From NCBI GenBank assembly GCA_036023115.1, contig JAYKKT010000090.1, positions 28,541,501 to 28,605,500 on the forward strand: DNA of 64,000 bases. The letters are read 5' to 3'. The stretch is from Brasenia schreberi. Its lineage: Eukaryota; Streptophyta; Magnoliopsida; Nymphaeales; Cabombaceae. How positions within the stretch are numbered: position 1 is the first letter of the stretch; every line of letters begins with the position of its first letter. The position numbers and the translations under genes were made by a program. The notes beneath the pieces were generated by a model. The model worked only from the letters and a program-made list of their open reading frames with translations, was not told the origin of the DNA and did not search any database. This document shows, in pieces, positions 49,901 through 60,010 of this stretch.

Positions 49901-52176
49901 GGATCTTATGAGATATATGCTACTGTTTTTTGCCAACTTATGCACACAAAACATGTCTATCCTTCTTATACTATCTTTAAAAAAAATTTAACTGTTTGCT
50001 GGTTTCTATTCTTGTGTCTTTCAATTTCTGGTAGTCATGGTTCTGATACATGTTCAAATTAATTTTGAGAAGATTATGATAGACAAAAATTACTTTTCTG
50101 CAGAAAGATGTTGGTAGTAATTATCATGGTATCTGTTTTTTCTTCCTTGAAGCTCATATAATATATATTACATTGACCCATAAACTTTTTTCTGCTATTT
50201 ATCATCTTATAAACGTTTTATTCATTGAGGTTCCGAGAAATATTCTTTGATTATTGAAGAGATGTAGTTAGCAGCAATCTCCAGTCATGTGCCCAATCTT
50301 GATGTGTTTCATTTTAACAGCATTGATGGAAAGCAGGTTCTTATGACAGAGGATCACCGGTTAACAAGCGAGTCTGAAAGGGCTCGTTTGACAAGAATGG
50401 GAGGCCCACTAAGAGATGGTGAAACACGCCTCTGTGGTGATGATCTTACTTGATCTTTATGCTAAGATTTCAAAGTTTCAGGGCTTTTCTAAGCCCAAGT
50501 TTTCTTCACAACTTATTTGCAGGCCTCAATGTAGCACGGATGCTTGGAGACAAGTTTCTAAAAGAACAAGACATGCGCTTTAGTTCATCCCCGTACATAA
50601 GTCAGGTTGTCCATATAACGAGAGTGAGCAAGACCTTTGCCCTCTTGGCAAGGTAACGTAATTATTGCATGCTGTTCTTTCTGAAGTTGTATAGGATTTC
50701 ATGGCTTGCTCAACTGTACACCAAACAAAACAGCCTCGTGCAGACTTATAGTTGAGTTGGAGCAAAAGGATTGGGATGCCACTCTTTAAGCAATACGTTC
50801 CTTTTCTTCTCTATATTTAGTTTCCTGTGGTCCTCTCTTTTACAGGAAACCAAAAACCAGCCATTCTCTGAAACTAAGTGGAATCAGATCAGCTACATGA
50901 ATTTTTGGTCACCATGCATCTTGTCATATTTTCATTCAACTCCGTAAAAGAAACATAGTAATTTTATCTTTGGAACATTTTGATGACTTCCTTTGTCTGT
51001 TTTGGAGGAACTTCTGTTAAAAACAATAAACACGAAAAGTTTGGAGCAATGGCCATTTCTTCATTCTCTTTAATTGCTGATCCAATCAATTGAAATTATT
51101 AGTCTATGATGTCTGTAGAGGGAAACCCATATATCTAAAATCAAAGAGGCTGGTAGACCTTTCGTCAAAGGATCAAATAGAAAAAATGGAAAATGGAAAC
51201 AATTTTGTCTCCAGGAGTGTGCTCTACGAAGATATTTCAACGTTTGTTTCTCAACAAAATGACCTTCTTACTTGTTGGTGATTCTGAAATTTGTCTTCAA
51301 TGGTTTTCCATACTTGATCCTTGCTTAACATCATTCCTCGTTGTTGAAATTGTTGGTGTTAGGTAAAACTAATCCAATCTGTTTTGCACTCATTCTATCT
51401 GCTATGCGGAAATTGGGAGCAACTTCACCTTTGATTCGATTCAAGTTTTAAGAACACTCAGTTTCCGCCAAGCATTTGATGCATCCGAGTCCATTCTTTA
51501 ATGTATGCTTGACCGAATTGGAGCAATATCTTGGTGTTTAGCATAGTGGAAACGGCCTCTGACAGTCCTTGCTACATTGGTAGTGAGGGGTTTGATTCCC
51601 AAGCACACTGCCGTCCTATGGTAGCCAATGCCCAGCGTAGGCACTTAGACCAAGGATTCTAGTCTAATACTTTTACCCCAAGTTGTTTTGTCTCTAAGGA
51701 CGTAGTCTCTCCTAGTTGTACAGAGAAAAAGCAAAAGGAAAACTTCACCTATTTTAGTATTATGTAGATTGACTTGGATGGTGCAGTGTTTCAGTTTCAT
51801 TTGTAATATGTAAATATAATATTGTTTTCATCAGTATCGTGTGTTTCATTTAATTTTCTGTGATTGTGTATGAAAAACTTGTAGTGATGGCCTTTGGGAT
51901 GTTTTGAGCATGAAGAAAGCAAACCAGCTTGTTCTTCAGGTAAGCTATTTGTATTTCATCCGTCACTTGGCAATGCTCTTACTGTGTCTAACTAGGGTTT
52001 TCCATGGCGACAAAATGCAGTACAGAGAAAGGTATTGTTTAGAAGATCAAGAAAATACAGCAGAGATGATAGCTAAAGTAGTGTTGAGCGAAGCAAGAAC
52101 TTTGAGAACTAAAGATAACACATCTATCATATATTTAGATTTCAATACAAACAGAACATCACATTGTAGCGTCTGA
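40944..52176 (+). CDS. KAPP: KAPP, kinase-associated protein phosphatase (membrane anchor + FHA + PP2C), 13 exons, intact
   Basis: KAPP binds phosphorylated receptor kinases (CLV1, FLS2, SERK1 in Arabidopsis) through its FHA domain and dephosphorylates them, damping signalling. Exons: 40944-41072, 42571-42757, 42875-43063, 43175-43350, 43468-43626, 44811-44954, 45027-45088, 48449-48584, 49438-49532, 50321-50436, 50523-50652, 51885-51939, 52021-52176; 577 aa (Arabidopsis 581). An N-terminal membrane segment (about residues 9-27) precedes CKPWRFF. The FHA domain (about 170-280) has GRVPASDLVL, SGKHARINW and DMGSLNGT. The PP2C domain (about 300-565) has LPMEDV, FDGHGGSGA (metal Asp about 336), CANVGDSAC, MTEDHR, ARMLGDKFLKEQD, SDGLWDV and TKDNTSIIYLDF. 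Known metal ligands are all present. An in-frame ATG at 40833 would add 37 residues; I prefer 40944 because it places the anchor at the N-terminus as in KAPP. Intron 4 looks GC-AG. Confidence 0.96.
43351..43467 (+). other. Probable GC-AG intron (KAPP intron 4)
   Basis: FHA homology requires ...INWNAN to join KSRWELLDMG. The only phase-0 boundary that does this is AAT/GCGAGT at 43351, paired with TTTGCAG/AAA ending at 43467. GCGAGT is the common donor GTGAGT with T to C at the second base. Retained, this 117-bp intron is open in frame and would insert 39 residues into the FHA domain. Confidence 0.7.
44632..44661 (-). mobile_element. 30-bp RTE LINE insertion with perfect 19-bp target duplication (KAPP intron 5)
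   Basis: The insert CAAACAACAACAACTAAGCC plus CTTTTCCCATA is exactly the 3' terminus of the RTE element (minus orientation). CAGTTCTCTTTGATAACTA flanks it at 44613-44631 and 44662-44680 with no mismatch. Confidence 0.88.
46229..48401. mobile_element. hAT-like DNA transposon derivative in KAPP intron 7
   Basis: The terminal inverted repeats CAATGTTGTAAAAAGCGTATT (left, 46229) and its match in the right end (AATACTATTTTTACAACATTG, to 48401) differ at two to three positions. Eight-base flanks GTTTTGTT (46221-46228) and GTTTTGCT (48402-48409) look like a hAT target duplication with one change. Subterminal regions repeat CGTATCRTAT words on both strands. Minus strand at about 47560-47440 translates to YDPLSNENIDILDDWV, reminiscent of the C-terminal tail of plant hAT transposases, but no transposase core is seen. 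A 46-bp tandem duplication is at about 47810-47900. An RRM gene fragment sits inside. Splicing of KAPP is not visibly disturbed. Confidence 0.7.
47053..47280 (+). pseudogene. Captured RRM (RNA-binding) gene fragment inside the hAT-like element
   Basis: The plus strand reads MFIGRVSWEMMEDKLKEHFG, then NYGEVTHVVIIGDKVTSRLR, VFGFIVFTDYSIFDGVLQDK and YTIDGRTVNYKKS. This is one nearly complete RRM with RNP2-like (MFIGRVSW) and RNP1-like (RLRVFGFIVF) motifs. It is closest in style to plant hnRNP1/DAZAP1-type proteins (KLFIGGISWDTTEERLKEYF). RNP1 lacks the normal [RK]-G-[FY] glycine (R-V-F here). The similarity stops abruptly at KKS, before low-complexity sequence. It looks like a captured first exon and not a functioning gene. 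Confidence 0.75.
51540..51740 (+). repeat. Possible SINE-like or other dispersed repeat in KAPP intron 11
   Basis: GAGGGGTTTGATTCCCAAGCAC resembles a Pol III B box (GGTTTGATTCCC), and GGTAGCCAATGCCCAGCGTA follows. No A box or A-rich tail is convincing, so the call is tentative. Confidence 0.3.
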
Positions 52177-52859
52177 TTACACAAATTTATATGGAAAATG
52201 GCATATAGTGTCTCTCTTGAGGTGTAAATCTATACTGGCATAAATTTTTTATTCTGTTCTATTTTCCCTTCTTGTTTGCTTCATTTGAGCAAGGAGGGCA
52301 ATGAAATGTGAGAGGAACAAGGAACTTCCAGGCTGAAAAGACAGGCTGTTACAGATGAACCATTAGAATAAGTTCTAGTACAGTAAAAGAGGCTCTTGAA
52401 CATTACACGAACACGACTACCGGGCGTTTGTTGAATTTGCCAGAATTCCTTTAGCAGATCAAGGTTCACACACACACACACAGTTAGTTATGAACTTGCC
52501 AGGATTCTTTTAGCAGATCAAGGTTCAGAAACACGCAAACACACACATGCACAAACACAGCCAGAGACTACTTGCTACATATAGAAGGCAAAATCTAGGG
52601 TTAAGGCTGATGACCCAAATCAAGTTCGTTATTCTTTAAATGGTTTTCAAGGTTGCAACAGTGCGGATGTAATTCGTGCTCAATTTAATAGGAATAAACT
52701 TTTCCAAGTCCTGGTCATGAATTGACAAGGTCTGAAGTTGGTTGGAGCACACATACAAACATGTGCAAGAATCATGAGTTTCAAGGCAAATTATAAACAG
52801 AGCTGTCAAAAAGGTCGCATAAGGAGCTGCAGAAGGCGGGGGGGGGGAGGGGAGGGTTC
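52177..52859. other. KAPP 3' flank with a short tandem duplication
   Basis: The probable 3' UTR follows the stop codon. A block of about 70 bp (CTTTTAGCAGATCAAGGTTCA plus a CA-repeat) is duplicated at about 52432-52555. No gene is seen. Confidence 0.5.
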
Positions 52860-52965
52860 GAACACCAAAGTACCTTTAAGTTGATGGCCCCCAGGTCGAT
52901 ACCCAAGGACCTGCATATCTGGTAATGGGTCTGCCTAACCTCAGTTTGGCCATCAAAATGGAAAA
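52860..52965 (+). mobile_element. Diverged tRNA-derived SINE, group 2
   Basis: AAGTTGATGGCCCCCAGGTC then GATACCCAAGGACCTGCATA and TCTGG follow the group-2 order (AAGTTGAAGGTCATGAGTTCGATACC...GCATCTGG), ending CCTCAGTTTGGCCATC. The A-box end is not clear; a poly-G run precedes it. Confidence 0.4.
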
Positions 52966-53360
52966 AGTTCAAAAAGCTCTGTCTAGGCACTTGATCTCAG
53001 TGTTTTTTAATGGGAACTATTCTGGCTCACACTTGAAAGACTGACTCAAGGCTTAATCTCAGTGTTTTAGTGGGTTCAAGTGGATTAATGTTGGAAATAT
53101 TGCATCTCCAGTAAAAGATTCAATAAAATTCTAAGCTGATCTTTTGTGAACCTCTTCATCCGGCTTGAAGTGGCTATGTAAGGTTGAACTCTAAATGATA
53201 CAACATAGTTAGCGTTAAAATATGATACAGGTTTGAAACGAATCCAAAGAGCGGATTATTTTGATTTTTATTTTCTATTACCCATCTCTATATAGAAAGC
53301 CATGCCACTGAACAGAACGGGTCACTTACTAGAAATAGCTCAAAAGGCAGTGAAGATGTT

Positions 53361-53482
53361 TCTTTTTTCTTTTTTGTTATAAGAGGAGGCTGAAGCCTAA
53401 CACACACGCACCCTCTGGGAGTTGAACTCCCCACCAGCTGTAATGGTGCGAGAGCACCCTGCGGTTGAGCTAACATTCTCGG
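53361..53482 (-). mobile_element. tRNA-derived SINE, group 1 (minus)
   Basis: In reverse complement: GTTAGCTCAACCGCAGGG (A box), GGGGAGTTCAACTCCC (B box), AGAGGGTGCGTGTGTGTTAG, GCTTCAGCCTCCTC, TTATAACA and an A-rich end. It closely matches the 33542-33677 copy. Confidence 0.75.
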
Positions 53483-53689
53483 TTCAGTGAAGATGCTTCT
53501 TTTTAGGGTTACATGCGGTCCCATCCAGTTTCGGCTCAACCCAAATGCTTTCACAGTTGTTCGTCCTTCATCTTTCATACATCCAAGAATTTCACCTCCA
53601 CCTCCGACTATGAAATATAATCATTACTCCATTACTCCATTCAGGCTTCACCTCCACCTCCGACTATAAAATGACTTCTCAGTTTTATT

Positions 53690-54116
53690 CGGTTTTGATT
53701 TTGGTTCTAGTTCTATCAATTCCGGTTCTTAGAACGGTTCGGTTTCAGATCCGATTTCAAAACCCGGAAAGAGTGGAACTCAAGATACAAAGGTGATAGC
53801 TTTTGAGAATTCGTATCTTCCTGTTTGTCTCTTTCTTGCGGAAGAGCAGAAATTCAAAACAACGGGAATGAGCGGCGGGATGAAGATGACTAATAAAGTA
53901 TCTTTTTTCCTTCTTCTTTTTTTACATATGGGAGCGCCTGTCGCTTGTTGAAACAATGGTGGGTCCCAATGGCCTTTGACTTCTCTTATTATAAAACGGA
54001 AAACAAGGGGAAGTTAATTTACAAGTGAAACCGGCCAAGGATCCGTCGGGTAAATCGAAGTTAAATCTTCCCAGTAGCCGTTGAGCTCGCTTTCGAAACG
54101 CCATATGACCGTTGTG

Positions 54117-54148
<32 letters not shown>

Positions 54149-54149
54149 C
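53690..54149. other. TAN1 upstream region: GGTTCCGG-rich remnant and (GA)n
   Basis: 53690-53780 has TCGGTTTTGATTTTGGTTCT and GGTTCGGTTTCAGATCCG, like the degraded hAT-type element at 38.2 kb. A (GA)n tract lies at about 54120-54148, some 120 bp before the TAN1 ATG. Confidence 0.45.
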
Positions 54150-54269
54150 AAGGCGGTCATATTGGGCATTCATGGCTGCTTTAATTTGTTCTAAAATCTG
54201 GCTGAGTTCATAACCTCGTTAGGATAAACAGAAGATTCGTTTGAATCGAAAGCCCCAAAAGGAGAAAAG

Positions 54270-56245
54270 ATGGTAGCAAGAACGCCAACAAAGGATGAGA
54301 GGAGGTTCGCTGCACTCAGGGAAACAGTCAGGAAGGTAAGTGGGAGAACCAACAAATCATTCTCAAATCTTTCACCTTTCAGATTCTTTCACTCCTTTCA
54401 AACACGAATTACCATCAAAGTTTTGATCGTTCTAAGCTTTTCAGGTGTTTTCATACAAATCATACGCTAGAAAGCAGAAACCAGTGTCAAAGCATCCGTC
54501 TTTCAAAGTATTTTATCCTCATTTATCATAAGAGTCATACTCTAAAGAATGGTTCACAAAACTTCGATCTTTCAAAGTTTTTCATCCCCATTTCTCGAAC
54601 AGATGGTTTTAAAACCATTCACAGTCATGCAAATCACTTTAAAAATAATTGAGATTTCAAAGTTTTTTTGTCAATTTACATTTTTTATCAAGTAAACGTG
54701 TTTCTATTGTGGTGTTGATCGAATGCGAAGGTGGACCGAGCTATGGAGAGATTGCAAGAGCTGCAATATGCTGTTACAGGAGGCAAGGTAATTTCAGGTG
54801 TCGCTCTCAGCCCCAGAAGCACCAGAGGGTACATAAAAACCAGTATCAGATGCAAGCAGGAATGTCACAGGTTTGACTCTGGCCCTCTCCTTTTTGTTTC
54901 TGAGAGTAGAAGGAAGCGGCTTTGTTGATAGAAACGGAAAGACACAGAGATCAATAGTAATATGATTGATTAAGCTACAGAGAAGCAATAGAAATAATTT
55001 GTCGGTTTTCGCTTTGAGGTTCTTCTTTTTTACTAATTTTCTTTCTTCCATTTCTTGTTTCGTTTCCCCAATTCAAGGATTCGTAACTTGGCCTCGCGAA
55101 AATCTTCGAATTCCAAGATATCTCCATGTTCAGGCGGTATGTTATTCGAATAAAACATGGATATTTTTGTTTTTTAAAATTCTGTCAAATTTTCTACTGT
55201 TGGTTCCCTTTGTTTAGAAGAAGAGTTGTGTTTCTCTGTGCAAGCAGGAGAATGGCGTCGGATGTCCTTGCAGGCAATGCTGGTTGGAGAAACCGTCGGC
55301 GAGATTCTTCAGGCGAGCAAATTCGCTAAAGATGCACTGGACGCCGTTTCTGTCGTGCTCCCTCTCACCGTAAGCGGCTCCGATGGCCCCAAAACTCCAG
55401 TGCCTTGTGGACTAAAGGCTAACTTTGATAAAGGAGAGATGAAGGTGAAGAGAGAAAGAGAGAAGCAGAAGGCCGACAACGTTTCCCCTCTCAGTGGGCG
55501 ACTATCTTCGCCAGCAGCCGCAAGAAGAAGAGCTCGCTCTCGAATAAGCTTCAAAGTTTCCGTTGAAAAGACTCCGACGTCGCTGAGAAGAGAGAGAACC
55601 AGCGAACACCATTCCATCGAACGAGTGTCACCGAAACTCCGGCCTTTCGCAGGAAAGACCGTCCTTTTCCCCAACCAAGTCTTTCACTCCTCCCCTTCCT
55701 CCCGCAACCCAAAATCCGTCGCTAAATCCAAGTCTCCTCCTCACAAGTTCGCTATCAAATCACCAACAACACTAGCATCAAAATTCACTGTGAAAATCCG
55801 ATCACCACCCGTCTCTGTTGCTTCCCTCTCTCCTTCATCAAGAGTTCAACAAAAGAAATTGTCACCAACTAGGCCTAAGATCTGCCCGACTCCTTCGAAG
55901 TTTCGTCTATCTCTGTCACCATCAAAATTTGCGAAGAGATTGGCGTCTCCAATGAAGATGAACTCTCCGTTGGTGCAAAGCAAGAAATCTTCACAGTCTC
56001 AGATGACGTCAGTGATGTCCAAGGCTGCTAAAATAACAAGGTCATTGTCACCTTCGAATTTCGTGAAGAGATTAGCTTCTCCACTGAAGAGCAAAAACAA
56101 TTCCAAGGGAGGAAGAACGCTCATTCCAGCAATTGGTGGCCGATCAAGTTGCTCTCTGAAGCAGAGGCCAGCACCGCCCCCTCCTCCCGTAATCACTTCA
56201 TTGGGCCACTCTCATAGTCATAGTGTTGTGAGCACATTCGCTTGA
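54270..56245 (+). CDS. TAN1: TANGLED1 (TAN1), division-plane microtubule-binding protein, four exons, intact
   Basis: TAN1 marks the cortical division site from preprophase to cytokinesis and guides the phragmoplast with POK kinesins. Exons 54270-54335, 54731-54870, 55079-55137 and 55248-56245 join into 420 aa. The start [20 protein letters not shown] and [58 protein letters not shown] and LQASKFAKD are TAN1 signatures. The C-terminal half is Ser/Pro/Lys-rich and basic, with [50 protein letters not shown] and [14 protein letters not shown], suiting microtubule binding. Intron 1 (395 bp) has short CTTTCAAAGT repeats. Exon 3 is only 59 nt; I placed it by frame and by its fit to the KNATNKKS region of the family. 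The stop lies in the first copy of a 218-bp duplication. A poly-proline (APPPPPP) near the C-terminus is unusual. Confidence 0.93.
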
Positions 56246-56674
56246 TGTCTCTGTATATTCAGAAAAGGGTTCCTCTGGTTGATCATCGGCTGTGCTTTTC
56301 AGAAGTTTCTTTCTTTCCTTGTACATCTAAAATGGTATTCTTTGTGGGTTACAAGGGACTAAGAGAATAACAATGGATACCATGCCCGTTAAAACTAGAA
56401 TTTCCATAGTCTCTTGTTATTGCTGCGTGTATTCTTTGATTTTTTGCTTGAAGGAGCGCTTGATGTCTCTGTATATTCAGAAAAGGGTTCCTCTGGTTGA
56501 TCATCGGCTGTGCTTTTCAGAAGTTTCTTTCTTTCCTTGTACATCTAAAATGGTATTCTTTGTGGGTTACAAGGGACTAAGAGAATAACAATGGATACCA
56601 TGCCCGTTAAAACTAGAATTTCCATAGTCTCTTGTTATTGCTGCGTGTATTCTTTGATTTTTTGCTTGAAGGAG
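56239..56674 (+). repeat. 218-bp tandem duplication of the TAN1 3' end
   Basis: Copies at 56239-56456 and 56457-56674 are essentially identical, from CGCTTGATGTCTCTG to GCTTGAAGGAG. The first copy carries the native TGA and 3' UTR; the second repeats the UTR and its possible polyadenylation region. Confidence 0.92.
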
Positions 56675-57714
56675 CACTGATGGCAAACAGAATGAGCCAT
56701 CCTTTCCATAATTGTTTCAGGAATGGCTCAAAACAAGTTGAGGCCTAAAGCGAAAATTGGTTTACCTATAAATTTGGCACCAAAACTGGTTACTATATGT
56801 GACTTAAAATTTTGGTGCCTAAGGTTTCATTATTATAACAAGTTTAAAGTTCGGGGATGAAGGGGGTTGGCTTAATGGCCTTTACCCACACGAGCCACCC
56901 TTGGATTGTTTACAACTTTTCAGTATTCATGTGAGCACTAGACTGGCACTTAAAATGCTTATACTGAGGACATTAGGAGAGGTCGAATGGAGAGCCAATG
57001 CAAGGATTGATTGATGTAAGGATTGGCACTAAACAGTACTTATGGTGACGTTGGTTCTTTGGACATCTGAAAAGATGGTCAAATAGAGATTGTAGTTGGA
57101 TAAGGAGGGAATCTTGTGGAGGTTCGATGATGAGGGACTCTGAGAAAGACAAAACTTGTTCGAATGAAACCGAACTCAGTAGTTTTGGAGTTAAACGTAG
57201 GTATGATCCAAGATAAATTATAGTGGTATGACAAAAGGCATGGTTTTGGTTTGGTTGCTTGTGGTTATGCCACAGGACTGGCACTAGTAGCTATTCACTG
57301 CAGAAGATTAAAGAGTTCCTTTCTTATGAAAGTGGGGTTTAGATAGAGTGCACCCTGAAAATTCTATCAGTTCATAAAGTCACTGATACCATTAAAAATG
57401 ATTGTGCTGTCCATTTATGGATCTGGATTAAGCTGGAAGGAATTTGGATTTAGGTGTTTCCATCAGCACAGTAAAAATAAGCTTCTTTTATTCAATTTCT
57501 TAATGAATAATGCCTATTGGTTTTTTATATTGGCTAATGTGTACAGTTTCCTAATATCGTTTCCTTGATGCTGTCAAAGTATATGAGAGCTTTGCAATCC
57601 TAAATTTCCCACAGTAACCACCGCCATTTCCTTGTATAACGCAAGTTAAAGGATTGATAATTTAAATGTTTCTTCTGCTCTATCAACTTAAACGAATGCG
57701 ACGTTGCATAAAGA
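56675..57714. other. Intergenic, no gene recognised
   Basis: Mixed sequence with no repeat or coding signal that I could assign. Minus-strand open frame 57284-56973 has no family resemblance. Confidence 0.5.
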
Positions 57715-57815
57715 GGCAGGTTTCCTGGCTAGGGTGTCGACTCACAAATTGAAGGTCATGAGTTCGGTACCGGGGGCATGCATCTGGCTTTAGCCCTCCT
57801 CCCATTGTAAGTATG
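57715..57815 (+). mobile_element. tRNA-derived SINE, group 2
   Basis: TTTCCTGGCTAGGGTGTCGA (A-box region), CTCACAAATTGAAGGTCATG, AGTTCGGTACCGGGGGCATG (B box) and CATCTGGCTTTAGCCCTCC then CCATTGTAAG. A clear copy. Confidence 0.75.
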
Positions 57816-58744
57816 GTAAGTTTAACCAACTGCAATCTGTAGGTATCAGCATGAACGTTACTTTTGATTTCATGTCAAGATCTTTACCTCAATAAACAGA
57901 GTATGACATCATAGATTCATAATGACTGAAAGTTTTGTAATCTGCATCTGCTGAGAAAATTTTCATCGCTTTGCTCTGTAGATTTTGTCATGTAAGATCC
58001 ATCTAGATTCTCTGTACTCTTTAACAATTGTGTGGCTACTACTTACCTGTGCATGCAAGCACATGGAGCCGCTATACACGCACACATGCACGCATCTTAA
58101 GACCTCACCAATCTCAATTACACGGGCCTAATGTGTGTGCACATCCACACACTAAGAACTGTTTGCATTTGAGAAAACATGAATGCCATGAAGGATGATG
58201 CTCTTTGGTGTTTGGAAGTAGCCAAGCTTAAAATGCTGGGAGAAAACATGAATGCCATGATTTAGGTACGTATGATGTGTAAATATATAAATACATTAAC
58301 AAATGTGTACTTGTGTTTGTGTAAACTAAATGTTATCAGATCTAGTAAAGGTAGCGAGTGCTATAGTACATAAACGAAGATCAAATAACTTCATTTATTT
58401 TTTGCTAATGACTCAAATCACTTAGTTTACAAAGTTAAAGAAGTCAATTTATAAGCTTAAAAAGATTTCTTGCCTTCACAGGAAGTTTAATAAAACCATT
58501 ATATTGTTGGGCTCACGAAAGCCCGCCTTTGTACCCTTAGGTGTGGAAGCACATAATATTGTTATTGAAACATTCTGCTTGTCAGTAATAACTTGGATAT
58601 GTTTGTTACTGCAAGAAACAATTAAGGTTTCCTTCTATGCATGGAAGAAGCCATGTCAGTGTCATTTAAGTACACTGGGATCAATCGAATGGTGCATAGA
58701 TTATTACCAAAATTAAAGAGAGTTGAGATGCAAAATGATCTGTA

Positions 58745-58865
58745 GGCACAACAAGCAACAGCTCACGGCAAGGGGTTCGACTCACAGGATGAAGATTGAG
58801 TAACTAGAGTTCAGGTGGCGTGCATCTAGCTTCAGCCTCCTCATTATACCAAAAGAAAAAAAGAA
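58745..58865 (+). mobile_element. tRNA-derived SINE, group 2
   Basis: CAACAGCTCACGGCAAGGGG (A box), TTCGACTCACAGGATGAAGA, AGAGTTCAGGTGGCGTGCAT, CTAGCTTCAGCCTCCTCATT and an A-rich AAAAGAAAAAAAG tail. The tail matches group 1 well. Confidence 0.7.
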
Positions 58866-59102
58866 AAAAGAGAGGCACAATGGTTAAAGGGACAAACCAG
58901 TAGTATATTAAATGTCTGGTTGGAAGCTTGATACACAAACATCTACTCCCTCAGATTTCGCCTTTTTGCAAAAGCGCTTGGTTAAATACCAATCTAGTCT
59001 TGGAAAATTGGAGAACTACCAGGAAAGGTATACAGCGTTTGCATGACATAACAGAGTGTCTGCTGTCTTATATGAAATCAAACCATTTTCAAGTTGCCCA
59101 TC

Positions 59103-59212
59103 AAGCAATAGCACACCTGTTTAAGGGGTCGACTCACAAGTTGAAGGTCTTGAGTTTGATACCTGGGGCATGCAACTGGCTTGGGCCTCCCCATTTAACC
59201 AAAAAGAGAAAA
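59103..59212 (+). mobile_element. tRNA-derived SINE, group 2
   Basis: CAATAGCACACCTGTTTAAG (A box), GGGTCGACTCACAAGTTGAA, GGTCTTGAGTTTGATACCTG (B box), GGGCATGCAACTGGCTTGGG and CCTCCCCATTTAACCAAAAA. It lies 240 bp after the previous copy in the same orientation. Confidence 0.75.
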
Positions 59213-59603
59213 CATGAAATATGTGTTTCTGTGAGTATAGTTTATTTTTTCTTTGGTACATTTTATGAGTATGGTTTGTAAACATAAGCACTAATATAAA
59301 AACTAGTCTACTGTATTCAAACTTTAGGACATGTTACCAACATCAACAAGAGATCTTAGCTGATCTTGTCATTGTTGGTATCTTTGGGCTGAAAACTAAA
59401 ACTAAACGCGGAAACCAGCCATCTGCTGCTGTGAGTCAACCATATTAATTTCTAGTCATCATCCAATCTATCTTGGGTCATAGCATAGAGGAACTTTCAA
59501 CCCTTCATATGCTTCTTCAGTAGTGCAGATTCCCGACTTTTGGTAGTCCTCTTTGAACTTCATTCATTCATTTCTTCAGATGTTCAAACCAATTCGATTC
59601 AAT

Positions 59604-59605
<2 letters not shown>

Positions 59606-59692
<87 letters not shown>
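59606..59692. repeat. Long (TA)n microsatellite
   Basis: About 43 uninterrupted TA units. The true length may differ between individuals or assemblies. Confidence 0.95.
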
Positions 59693-59695
<3 letters not shown>

Positions 59696-59900
59696 GAAGA
59701 TCTATATTTGGGAGAGCAAGATGATGCTTTAGGCCTTCATATGCTTAAATTGTAGTGGAAATTTTCCTATGTTTTTCCACGTTGGAACCTCACTGACCAA
59801 AAATGTCCACAGCACCTTTCTTGTGTTTCTTCCTTTATCTTTTAATACAGATGTGTCTTTTCTTTTAAGCGTACCTCCCCTTTATAATACGATCTATTTT

Positions 59901-60010
59901 CCCTTTTTTGGGTATAATTGGGGAGCCTGAAGCCAAATGCAACCCACAGGGATCAAACTGAAGACCTTCATCTTGTTAGTCGAACCCCTAGAGAGGTGAG
60001 CTATTGCTCT
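59901..60010 (-). mobile_element. tRNA-derived SINE, group 2 (minus)
   Basis: In reverse complement: GAGCAATAGCTCACCTCTCT, AGGGGTTCGACTAACAAGAT, GAAGGTCTTCAGTTTGATCC, CTGTGGGTTGCATTTGGCTT and CAGGCTCCCCAATTATACCC. The A box is well kept; the B box is diverged. Confidence 0.7.
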
